Positions 23,394 to 30,177 of a stretch of 32,434 nucleotides of DNA are shown here, piece by piece (position 1 is the stretch's first letter; each line of letters starts with the position of its first letter). Location: positions 1 to 32,434 of the forward strand of contig DASRFJ010000152.1 of NCBI GenBank assembly GCA_035651595.1. The letters run 5' to 3'. The translations under genes and the position numbers were made by a program. This stretch comes from JAFARZ01 sp035651595 (GTDB lineage: Bacteria > Actinomycetota > Actinomycetes > Streptosporangiales > Streptosporangiaceae). The notes under the pieces were generated by a model that did not search any database, was not told where the DNA came from, and saw only the letters and a program-made list of their open reading frames with translations.

Positions 23394-24560
23394 TCAACAG
23401 GGTGTCATGTCGTCGCCCGGCGGCGCAGCCCGGGCTCGTTTCGACGCCGGTCGAAGTATTGCGGACTTACCGTCTGGAACATGATTACCTGCGTCATTCA
23501 GTACACGCTTGATCCGCATCAGATTGATGACTTCGAGAAGTACGCCACCACCTGGCCGCCGATCATCGAGCGTTGCGGCGGCCGGCTGACCGGCTACTAC
23601 CTGCCGAAGGAGGGTGCCAACGACTACGCGCTGGCGCTCATCGACTTCGGCTCGCTGGCGGATTACGAGCAATACCGGGTCCGGCTGGCGGAGGACCCGG
23701 ACGCCAGGGCCAATCGCCAGCACGCCATTGCAACCCGTTGCATCCTCGCCGAGCGCCGCTCGTTCCTGCGCAAGGTCTGACCGTAAGTGAGCTGCCGCTA
23801 GCGCGGCCATCTGCGGACTCGGGGGCGCCGCGCTAGCAGCCCAGCCGAACGTGGCCGCGAGCCCTTCGGCTCCGGCCGCGGTGACGACCACGCTCCGCCG
23901 CCGCCGGCCGTGCTCGATCCAGCCGAGCGCGAACAGCCGCGCCGTGATCGTCGCCGCCAGCGCCCCGTTCAGGTGGCCGCGGCGCTGCGTCCAGTCCAGG
24001 CACTCCCCCGCGAAGTGACGTCGCATCCGCCGTACTTCTTCAATATTTACCCCGAACGCCATTAGTTTCTCCCGTCCGGCACCGGAAACCTCGTAACAGG
24101 CGGGAGACGTCTCGGTGCGGGTGAGCAATCCGCCGCGCCGCAGCGCATCGAGCAGTTCGACCCCGGCCCGGCCGGCCAGGTGGTCATAGCAGGTCCGCGC
24201 CTCGGCCAGCGCCTCCGCCTCACGCGACTGGCGCAGCGAGCGGGCCGGGATGTCCGGGCTGATCACCCCGAGCGCTTCCAGCGCCGCCGCGACCTCATGC
24301 CCGGCGAGCTGGTAGTACCGATGCCGGCCCTGCTGAGTGACCGCGACCATGCCGCCATCTAGCAGCTTGGCGAGATGGAAACTCGCCGTGCCCGCGCTCA
24401 CGCCGGCCAGGCGCGCCAGCTCTCCCGCCGCCAGCGGCCGGCCGGGGGTGAGCGCCTGGAGGATGGCGGCCCTGGTCGGGTCCGCGATCAGCGCGGCGGC
24501 CAGCGAGATGTCGGAGTCGTAGACGCGGGTCGCTTGGTCGGTCTGAGTCCGTACAGGCAT
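23394..24560 (-). CDS. ArsR-type winged-helix regulator with abnormal readthrough tail
   Basis: The N-terminal ~105 residues form an ArsR-like winged helix (LIADPTRAAILQALTPGRPLAAGELARLAGVSAGTASFHLAKLLDGGMV...GRHRYYQL). A second domain (about 150-239, RRHFAGECLDWTQRRGHLNGALAATITARLFALGWIEHGRRRRSVVVTAAGAEGLAATFG) ends as this family normally does. The frame then has no stop for a further ~149 codons, running through a terminator hairpin and antisense to the whole NIPSNAP gene. A one-base shift would give TAG right after the family end, near 23837. I infer stop loss or a frameshift (or a sequencing error). The functional gene is probably about 23842-24560. Confidence 0.75.
   Translation of the reverse strand: MPVRTQTDQATRVYDSDISLAAALIADPTRAAILQALTPGRPLAAGELARLAGVSAGTASFHLAKLLDGGMVAVTQQGRHRYYQLAGHEVAAALEALGVISPDIPARSLRQSREAEALAEARTCYDHLAGRAGVELLDALRRGGLLTRTETSPACYEVSGAGREKLMAFGVNIEEVRRMRRHFAGECLDWTQRRGHLNGALAATITARLFALGWIEHGRRRRSVVVTAAGAEGLAATFGWAASAAPPSPQMAALAAAHLRSDLAQERAALGEDATGCNGVLAIGPGVRVLRQPDPVLLVIRQRAEVDERQRVVVGTLLRQVVAGQPAAATLDDRRPGGGVLLEVINLMRIKRVLNDAGNHVPDGKSAILRPASKRARAAPPGDDMTPC
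23481..23780 (+). CDS. NIPSNAP-family protein
   Basis: 99-residue single ferredoxin-like-fold domain. MITCVIQYTLDPHQIDDFEKYATTWPPIIERCGGRLTGYYLPKEGANDYALALIDFGSLADYEQYRVRL is a typical bacterial NIPSNAP sequence. Biochemical role is unknown; such proteins resemble small monooxygenase/dimerisation domains. It is divergent from hutH and convergent with the ArsR-type gene, whose readthrough frame covers it on the other strand. The normal codon pattern and start context on this strand support this as the real gene. Confidence 0.85.
   Translation: MITCVIQYTLDPHQIDDFEKYATTWPPIIERCGGRLTGYYLPKEGANDYALALIDFGSLADYEQYRVRLAEDPDARANRQHAIATRCILAERRSFLRKV
23792..23841. terminator. Bidirectional terminator between NIPSNAP and ArsR-type genes
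   Basis: GCTGCCGCTAGCGCGGC (23792-23808) pairs with GCCGCGCTAGCAGC (23828-23841) in a long GC-rich stem with a ~19-nt loop. It starts 12 bp after the NIPSNAP stop. It abuts the point where the ArsR-family homology ends, which supports the view that the ArsR gene originally stopped here. Confidence 0.7.
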
Positions 24561-24663
24561 CTTTCGATCGTATGGCAGCCAGCTTTTGACGGTCATCGAA
24601 GCATCCTGGCCCGATCGGCAAGCCAGCGGCGAGCCTCTTAGGCGACATTTAAGTGGGTCGAGT

Positions 24664-24691
24664 TTGCGTGTGACGCAGGATCGGCTACTCT
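24664..24691 (+). promoter_or_regulatory. Candidate promoter of the tRNA-Gly/tRNA-Cys unit
   Basis: TTGCGT (24664-24669), a 16-nt spacer and TACTCT (24686-24691) resemble a housekeeping actinobacterial promoter 25 bp upstream of tRNA-Gly. Not tested. Confidence 0.4.
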
Positions 24692-24716
24692 TCTGAAGGC
24701 ACCCCCAAGGGGGCGC

Positions 24717-24789
24717 GCGGACGTGGCTCAGTTGGTAGAGCATCACCTTGCCAAGGTGAGGGTCGCGGGTTCGAATCCCGTCGTCCGCT
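24717..24789 (+). tRNA. tRNA-Gly (GCC)
   Basis: GCGGACG acceptor, D-arm GCTCAGTTGGTAGAGC, anticodon stem-loop CACCT-TGCCAAG-GTG (anticodon GCC at 24750-24752), T-arm CGGG-TTCGAAT-CCCG and CGTCCGC with discriminator T. CCA is not encoded. It is 24 bp upstream of tRNA-Cys and probably on the same transcript. Confidence 0.96.
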
Positions 24790-24813
24790 CGGCGATACCA
24801 TGAGCGCCCTTGC

Positions 24814-24888
24814 GGCGGAGTGGCCGAGTGGCTTAGGCAAGGGCCTGCAAAGCCCTGTACACGGGTTCGATTCCCGTCTCCGCCTCCA
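24814..24888 (+). tRNA. tRNA-Cys (GCA)
   Basis: GGCGGAG acceptor, D-arm GCCGAGTGGCTTAGGC, anticodon stem-loop GGGCC-TGCAAAG-CCC (anticodon GCA at 24847-24849), T-arm ACGGG-TTCGATT-CCCGT and CTCCGCC with discriminator T. CCA is encoded at 24886-24888. Cytoplasmic tRNA-Cys with a normal core. Confidence 0.96.
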
Positions 24889-25562
24889 GGTCTCGCGTAT
24901 CTGGCGGCCGATCAGGCCATTCTCGTTGCAACGGGTTCCAGTTCCCGACTGCTCGGCCCGAGCATATTCGAACTAATAAACGCTTCCTGATACCCCACGG
25001 GGGTATATAGTTCATGATCACGAAGGGTTTTGCGGCCTGTAGGATGCTGGTGGCTTATTCTCCTGGGCTTCGGATGTGCCGGCCCGGCCATCTGCCGGCA
25101 GCCGCCTGATAGGGACTGGAGCTGGCGTGCGGCATGGGGCTGGCGATGCGCCAGCGCGCCGCCTGGCTCTGCATCAATGTGGCGGATTTCCCTATCGTGG
25201 TGGACTGACCTTTGAAAACGAGGGTCAGCCCACCACAAAGGGGTAATCCGCCACATCGTTCGAGATTTTCGCCGCCAGCGGGCCGCCTGCGAGCGCCGAT
25301 CGCCTCGCCGCAGGACCCTGAATAAGCCACCAGGATCCTCTAGGCCATAAAACCCTTCGTGATCATGAAACGAGCCACGCGAACCGGCGGAACGCAGCCC
25401 CACATAGCAGGACAAACCAGACCGCATACCCCCTGTATTGATGGCCGCCCTCGACACCTCGCTCCGGATGATCCGCACATCGCGCGCTCCGCTCGACGAA
25501 TCAGCCGGACACCTTCACCGGTCGTTCGGATAATGTTAGAAAGGTTTGAGTACGCTTGCGCG
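24889..25562. other. 674-bp intergenic region around the 359-bp element
   Basis: No supported gene; the small open frames lie across the inverted-repeat element at 25011-25369. The remaining ~190 bp before the flavoprotein gene hold GATAAT at 25530-25535, a possible -10 box. Otherwise nothing is recognised. Confidence 0.6.
25011..25369. mobile_element. 359-bp MITE-like element with 50-bp terminal inverted repeats
   Basis: Ends 25011-25060 and 25320-25369 are inverted copies identical at about 45 of 50 positions, beginning TTCATGATCACGAAGGGTTT. The centre contains a second hairpin (arms 25177-25210 and 25223-25256) that belongs to the same family as 11602-11683 and 31916-31997. No transposase is encoded. 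It lies 122 bp downstream of tRNA-Cys. I found no clear target-site duplication. Short matches to its end (TTCATGATCA) occur at 31711 and 11822 near the other hairpins. Confidence 0.65.
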
Positions 25563-27296
25563 GTGGATGACATCGTGGTGGCGGGGGCCGGGCACAACAG
25601 CCTGATCGCAGCGTGCTATCTGGCCAAGGCGGGTTACCGGTGCCTGGTACTGGATGCGAGGCATGTTCCTGGTGGCGGAGCCAGCACCGAGGAGACCCTG
25701 CTGCCTGGCTACGCCATCGACACCTGCGCCACCGGTCACACGCTGATCCGGGTCAACCCGCTGCTCACCGACGACGAGCTGGGGCTGATCGCCGACTACG
25801 GGCTGCGCTATATCGATCCTGACCCGGTCGCCCACGTCGCGTTCCCGGACGGTGAGCAGCTGACCATGTGGCTGGACCGGGACCGCACCGCCGCGGAGAT
25901 CGCCAGGTTCTCGGCCGCTGACGCCGCCGCGTACCTGCGCCTGCTCGCCGAGTACGACGAGGTGAAGTCTGTTTTCAGCAGCTCGCAGTTCACGCCGGTC
26001 GGGTTTGGCCCGTCCTTGGATGCCCGGCTGGCAGAGCACCCACGCGGCCGCCTGTGGCAGCGCCGGCGAGCGCTGTCCGCGTGGGATGTGATCAGGCACG
26101 AGTTCGGCAGCCGGCATGTCCAGTCGTTCATGCTGTGGATGGCATTCCAGACCAACCAGGCGGTCGACGTACCCGGTTCGGGTGTGCTCGCCTATTCACT
26201 TATCTTCGGCCGTCAGCAGCGCAGCTGGTCGATCCTGGCCGGCGGGTCCGGGCGGCTGACCGAGGCGCTGACCGGGTACTTGCACAGCCACGGCGGCACG
26301 GTGCTGTGCGGCAAGCGCGTCACCCGCCTGCTGCTGGACGGGGACCGCTGCGCCGGGGTAGAGACCGCGGATGGCGGTCAGTACCGGGCCGCGAAGGCTG
26401 TCCTGTCGACGATTCACGTCGTCCATCTGCGGGACATGGCGCCTGCGCAGGCGTGGCCGGAAGAGTTCCACTACGGCATCGACACCTACGACGTGGGTAT
26501 CCCCGGCTTCGGCGTCTATCTCGCGACCAGCGCACCGCCGGAGTTCGCCGTCCCCGGCGGCGGCAGCAGGACCGCCGTGTCGGCAGGGACCGCCGGATGG
26601 CCCGAAGACATCATCCGGCTCGGGCAGGACCTGCGGGCCGGCCGGTTCGTCGCGGACGTGCCGTGGCTCCTGGTGGCGACGCCCACCCTCGCCGACCCGG
26701 CCAGGGCGCCGGCCGGCAAGCACACCGTCAAGCTGCTCAGCCAGCAGGTCTACGAACTGCCCGCCGCGATGCCCGGCTGGGACGTGGTCAAGGCCGAGCA
26801 TGCCCGGCGCCAGCTTGAGCACCTGCGCAGATTCGCGCCGGGTTTCACCGACGACCTGATCCTCGCCCAGCTCGTCAGCTCGCCGGCGGACTACGAGCAG
26901 GCCAATCCTCACATGGTGCACGGCGCGTTCCACGGCGGAGACCGCGGCGTGGCGCAAAGCGGCTCGCTGCGTCCCGTACCTGGCTGGGCCTCGCACCGCA
27001 TGCCGATCCCCGGCCTTTACCAGACCGGCGCGACCACCCATCCAGGCGGCTCGATCACCGGCGCCCCCGGCCGGAACGCGGCCATCGTGCTGCTGCACGA
27101 CCTTGGTCACGACCCAGCCGAAGTGATGAGCGCCTTACCGGCAGGCTCCGGGAGTGTCCGGCGTCCGGCCACACAGCGTGTCGGACCGTGTCGGCGCTGG
27201 GTTTGGCCAGGCGGCCGGTGCTCGGGGATGAGATCATCGGTCGGCGTGCTGTGCGCACGTGGATGCGTGGCGGCAGCCGCGGAAAGGAGTCCTTGA
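25563..27296 (+). CDS. PYROXD2/phytoene-desaturase-like FAD oxidoreductase with odd C-terminal tail
   Basis: FAD-dependent oxidoreductase of the COG1233 type. DDIVVAGAGHNSLIAACYLAKAGYRCLVLDARHVPGGGASTEE is the dinucleotide-binding start. WSILAGGSGRLTEALTGYLHSHGGTVLCGKRVTRLL is the second FAD segment. GLYQTGATTHPGGSITGAPGRNAAIVLLHDLG is the typical C-terminus. GTG 25563 starts just before the Rossmann strand; ATG 25533 is possible. The family normally ends near residue 523. Here about 54 further residues follow, rich in Arg, Cys and Trp, and 35 of 54 codons end in G or C by my count. Stop loss or frameshift is likely. The TGA overlaps the XRE start. Substrate is unknown. Confidence 0.8.
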   Translation: MDDIVVAGAGHNSLIAACYLAKAGYRCLVLDARHVPGGGASTEETLLPGYAIDTCATGHTLIRVNPLLTDDELGLIADYGLRYIDPDPVAHVAFPDGEQLTMWLDRDRTAAEIARFSAADAAAYLRLLAEYDEVKSVFSSSQFTPVGFGPSLDARLAEHPRGRLWQRRRALSAWDVIRHEFGSRHVQSFMLWMAFQTNQAVDVPGSGVLAYSLIFGRQQRSWSILAGGSGRLTEALTGYLHSHGGTVLCGKRVTRLLLDGDRCAGVETADGGQYRAAKAVLSTIHVVHLRDMAPAQAWPEEFHYGIDTYDVGIPGFGVYLATSAPPEFAVPGGGSRTAVSAGTAGWPEDIIRLGQDLRAGRFVADVPWLLVATPTLADPARAPAGKHTVKLLSQQVYELPAAMPGWDVVKAEHARRQLEHLRRFAPGFTDDLILAQLVSSPADYEQANPHMVHGAFHGGDRGVAQSGSLRPVPGWASHRMPIPGLYQTGATTHPGGSITGAPGRNAAIVLLHDLGHDPAEVMSALPAGSGSVRRPATQRVGPCRRWVWPGGRCSGMRSSVGVLCARGCVAAAAERSP

Positions 27297-27643
27297 TGAG
27301 CGAGGAAGTCAGGTACATCCGGGGCAATGACCGCGCCGCCGGGCTCGCTCGGCGACCCGACGTCGCGGCGGAACCTGGGCAGATCCGCCGTGACTTCGAC
27401 GAGGCAGACCGAACGTACGCCATGGGCCTGGCTCTGCTGCGGCAGGCCGCCCATATGACCCAGGTCGAGATCGCCCGCCGGCTGGGCGTCACCCAGGGCG
27501 CGCTTAGCTGGGCGGAACAGCAGCACGACCTGCTGTTGTCCACCCTCAACTCCTACGTGCAGGCGGTCGGCGGGCAGGCGAGCGTGCTGCTCCGGTTCGC
27601 CGACGGACACCAGACCGAGCTCGACCTCTCCCAGCTCACCTGA
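27296..27643 (+). CDS. XRE-family HTH protein, antitoxin-like
   Basis: 115-residue DNA-binding protein. The HTH is MTQVEIARRLGVTQGALSWAEQ (about residues 53-74). It is followed by LLLSTLNSYVQAVGGQASVLLRFADGHQTELDL, a tail common in HigA-like single-domain antitoxins and orphan relatives. ATG 27296 is preceded seven nt upstream by GGAAAGGAG. It overlaps the flavoprotein stop as TGATG. No toxin-sized gene is adjacent, so it is an orphan antitoxin-like regulator or regulates the flavoprotein. Confidence 0.83.
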   Translation: MSEEVRYIRGNDRAAGLARRPDVAAEPGQIRRDFDEADRTYAMGLALLRQAAHMTQVEIARRLGVTQGALSWAEQQHDLLLSTLNSYVQAVGGQASVLLRFADGHQTELDLSQLT

Positions 27644-27660
27644 GCCGTGCCCGACCGCTC

Positions 27661-27703
27661 GGCTACGCGGGAGAGGCTGCCGGTTCGAATCCGGGTTGCC
27701 CCG
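27661..27703 (+). other. tRNA 3'-end-like fragment
   Basis: GCCGGTTCGAATCCGGG has a T-arm layout (stem, TTCGAAT loop, stem) followed by TTGCCCC as in an acceptor 3' strand. No matching 5' acceptor or anticodon arm lies upstream. It could be an attachment-site scar from an integrated element, or chance. Confidence 0.3.
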
Positions 27704-27798
27704 ACGTTTCGCGCGCGCTCCGTTGTGCAAGCTGTCCGCAATGCCCGCTTATATCCGGTACGTTCGGTGCTAGCTCCGGCTCCCAAAGAGGGGTCGAA

Positions 27799-27851
27799 AT
27801 TATTGCGGACACTTACCCCCCCAGATCGGGAGGGTAAGTGTCCGCAATAAT
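27799..27851. repeat. TGTCCGCAAT palindrome family, copy B
   Basis: Left arm begins ATTATTGCGGACACTTACC (27799-27817). Right arm GGGTAAGTGTCCGCAATAAT ends at 27851. The centre is CCCC-AGATC-GGGAGGG with one mismatch. The flank TCTGGCGCG matches the half copy at 32218. Read in frame on either strand, the outer arm encodes K-C-P-Q-stop. Confidence 0.75.
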
Positions 27852-28065
27852 CTGGCGCGGCCGCCGGCGCGCCCAGAATGTGGCTTATGTTCGTTTCCGG
27901 CGGGGGCGCGGGATGGCAATGAGACCCGCGGCACGCCGCGAGCGCACGTCTGAAAACGCCTCGCCTGGCGCCTTTCCCGGCACGAAACCTGTGCGGCGCG
28001 GAACTCAGGTCGGCGAGCCCTGACCGAATACAAGCCTGTGACGCCTCATGAACAGCTACTGCCGA

Positions 28066-28821
28066 TCAGTTGCCCAGGCCGCGGCCGCCGTCGACGACGA
28101 GGCGCTGACCGGTGATGAAGCCCGCGTCGTCGGAGGCGAGGAAGCTCACCGCGCCGGCGATATCGCCGGGCGTGCCCATCCGCCCGGCGGGCACCGTGGC
28201 GAGGTATGCCTGCCTGACCTCATCGGGGACATCGGCGTGGCGCTCTACCGGGATGAAGCCGGGTGCGACCGTGTTCACGGTGATGCCGAAGGCGGCCAGT
28301 TCGCGCGCCCAGCTGCGGGCCAGGCCGATCTGTGCGCTCTTGGCGGTGGCGTAGGCGGACCGGCCGGGCGGCGGCCGGTGCGCGACCTCGGAGTCGATGT
28401 GCACGATGCGGCCGTACCGCCGGGCCTGCATTCCGGGCAGCACCGCGCGGCCGAGCAGCACCGGGCTCTTGACGAAGAAGTCCAGCTGAGCAAGATGATC
28501 AGCCCAGGTCACTTCGGCCACCGCGGCTTCGGGCTGCGGGCCGGTGGCGTTGAGTACCAGCACGTCCACCGGGCCCAGCGAGTCAGTGACCGCGGCGACC
28601 AGCCCGGCAACCTGGCCCTCGTCGGTGACATCGGCGCAAAAGGCGGCGGCCGTGCCGCCATCGTCACCGATGCTGCCGCTGACGACAGCTACCTGCTCGT
28701 CGCCGGGCCGGCCGTTGACCGCGACGGCGAACCCGTCCCCGGCAAGGCGCCGCGCGATCACCGCGCCCAGACCCCGCGAGCTACCCGTTACCAGCGCGAC
28801 CTTTCCATTCCTGCCTGCCAT
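28066..28821 (-). CDS. Short-chain dehydrogenase/reductase (FabG-like)
   Basis: 251-residue classical SDR. VALVTGSSRGLGAVIARRLAGDG is the nucleotide-binding motif, VDVLVLNATGP the structural NAG-like strand, and HIDSEVAH with SAYATAKSAQIGLARSWA supplies Ser, Tyr and Lys of the active site. It ends GFITGQRLVVDGGRGLGN, as in 3-oxoacyl-ACP reductase-like proteins. ATG 28821 begins MAGRNGKVALVTG. Substrate cannot be told; the gene stands alone between repeats. Confidence 0.88.
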   Translation of the reverse strand: MAGRNGKVALVTGSSRGLGAVIARRLAGDGFAVAVNGRPGDEQVAVVSGSIGDDGGTAAAFCADVTDEGQVAGLVAAVTDSLGPVDVLVLNATGPQPEAAVAEVTWADHLAQLDFFVKSPVLLGRAVLPGMQARRYGRIVHIDSEVAHRPPPGRSAYATAKSAQIGLARSWARELAAFGITVNTVAPGFIPVERHADVPDEVRQAYLATVPAGRMGTPGDIAGAVSFLASDDAGFITGQRLVVDGGRGLGN

Positions 28822-28919
28822 CAGGCGATCATCCCACCGCACCGCCAGCTCGGTCGCGAGTGAGGATTTCCGCCGCCCCGCCGACTGCTAGCGGCGGCCC
28901 TGGCAAGCCGACGGCGGCG

Positions 28920-28979
28920 CGCGCATACTGAGTGCGCGAATACTGAGTGCTCGGATACCGAGCGCGCGAATACCCGTCG
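28920..28979. repeat. Four 15-bp tandem repeats upstream of the GH3 gene
   Basis: Units CGCGCATACTGAGTG, CGCGAATACTGAGTG, CTCGGATACCGAGCG and CGCGAATACCCGTCG are head to tail, ending 23 bp before the GH3 ATG. They are outside any gene and could be a cis-regulatory array or a slippage product. Only four units are present and there are no spacers. Confidence 0.65.
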
Positions 28980-29002
28980 GGAGCACTGCGAAGGAGCTTG
29001 GC

Positions 29003-30169
29003 ATGACCGAGCCAGTGACCGGTGATGCCGGATACCGGGCGACGCAGCCCTCCCGCAGGTCGGTGCTGGCGTCGGTGGCCGGGGTGGGCCTGGTCGGCCT
29101 CACCGGCCTGCCCCGCACGCACCCCACGCACCCCACGCGAACACAACCTCGGGCCGCGGCGACCTTGACCAACCTGCAAATGGCCGGGCAGCGGGTGATC
29201 TCGTCCTATTCCGGCCTGACTCCGCCGCAGAGCCTGTTCAACGACATCATCGCCGGCCAGACCGCCGGGGTGATCTTCTTCGGCGGGAACATCTCCAGCG
29301 ACTCTCAGATCGCGGGGGTGATCAGTCAGCTGCGTCAGGCCCAGGCGCAGAGTCCGATCGGCATCCCGCTGCTGCTGATGACCGACCAGGAAGGCGGTGA
29401 GGTCCGCCGGCTGCCGGGCGCGCCCACCCAGTCGGAGAAGCAGATCGGCGCGTCAACCAATCCCGTCTCCGCCGCCACCAGCGCGGGCACCGGCGCGGGC
29501 CAGAACCTCGCCGGGGTCGGCATGAACGTCAATCTCGCCCCCGTCCTGGACGTCTACTACAAGTCCGGTAACTTCATCGACCAGTTCCAGCGGTCCTACA
29601 GCCATAACGCCGCCATCGTGCAGGAATGCGGCCAGGCGTTCATCACGGCCCAGCAGGCAACCGGCGTGGCCGCCACCGCCAAGCACTTCCCCGGCCTGGG
29701 CTCAGCGACAAGGAGCCAGAACACCGATGCCGGGCCGGTCACCCTGACCGTATCGCTCAGCCAGCTGCACAGCATCGACGAGGTGCCTTACCCCACCGCG
29801 ATCACCGCGGGGGTCAAGCTGATCATGGTGTCCTGGGCGATCTATCCGGCGCTGGACCCCAAGCTTCCGGCCGGCCTGTCCCCGACGATCATCGGGCAGG
29901 AACTCCGCGGCCGTAACAACTTCACCGGCGTGACCATCACCGACGCGCTGGAAGCCGGCGCGCTGAACGCGTTCGGCTCCACCGGGCAGAAGGCGGTGAC
30001 CGCGGCCGGCGCGGGCATGGACCTCATCCTCTGCTCGGCCCAGGACGTCACCCAGGCAGAGGCAGCCACTTCCGCACTGGCCACCGCGCTCGGCAACGGC
30101 CAGCTCGATCCCACCGCGTTCAGCAATGCGGTCAACCGCGTCAACACACTGCGCGCCGGCCTGTTCTGA
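29003..30169 (+). CDS. Tat-exported glycoside hydrolase family 3 protein (NagZ-like)
   Basis: 388 residues. The N-terminus has a twin-arginine motif (SRRSVLA, Arg18-Arg19) and a hydrophobic stretch (VLASVAGVGLVGLTGLP), so export by Tat is likely. The GH3 barrel shows VIFFGGN, LLLMTDQEGGEVRRLPGAPT, MNVNLAPVLDV, GVAATAKHFPGLGSATRSQNTD and GVTITDALEAGAL, where the Asp is the expected nucleophile. Related enzymes release N-acetylhexosamine from cell-wall fragments. The KHFPGHG His seen in cytoplasmic NagZ is Leu here. GGAG at 28993-28996 precedes ATG 29003. Confidence 0.87.
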   Translation: MTEPVTGDAGYRATQPSRRSVLASVAGVGLVGLTGLPRTHPTHPTRTQPRAAATLTNLQMAGQRVISSYSGLTPPQSLFNDIIAGQTAGVIFFGGNISSDSQIAGVISQLRQAQAQSPIGIPLLLMTDQEGGEVRRLPGAPTQSEKQIGASTNPVSAATSAGTGAGQNLAGVGMNVNLAPVLDVYYKSGNFIDQFQRSYSHNAAIVQECGQAFITAQQATGVAATAKHFPGLGSATRSQNTDAGPVTLTVSLSQLHSIDEVPYPTAITAGVKLIMVSWAIYPALDPKLPAGLSPTIIGQELRGRNNFTGVTITDALEAGALNAFGSTGQKAVTAAGAGMDLILCSAQDVTQAEAATSALATALGNGQLDPTAFSNAVNRVNTLRAGLF

Positions 30170-30177
30170 CCAACCGG

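Larger units (their letters stand above)
27644..28065. other. 422-bp intergenic region with repeat copy B
   Basis: No supported gene. It contains a tRNA 3'-end-like fragment (27661-27703), the palindrome copy B (27799-27851) with its conserved right flank, and CATGAACAGCTA at 28047-28058. That last sequence resembles the stretch beside the 15-bp motif at 18890. Confidence 0.55.

Noticed and set aside
24709..24716. Target-site duplication or att core linking the tRNA pair to the 359-bp element
   Set aside because: I found no direct repeat shared by the tRNA 3' ends and either flank of the element.
28048..28863. 271-residue plus-strand open frame
   Set aside because: Exactly antisense to the SDR gene, which has the full SDR motif set.
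28920..28979. CRISPR-like array
   Set aside because: The 15-bp units are contiguous with no spacers, and there are no cas genes in the window.
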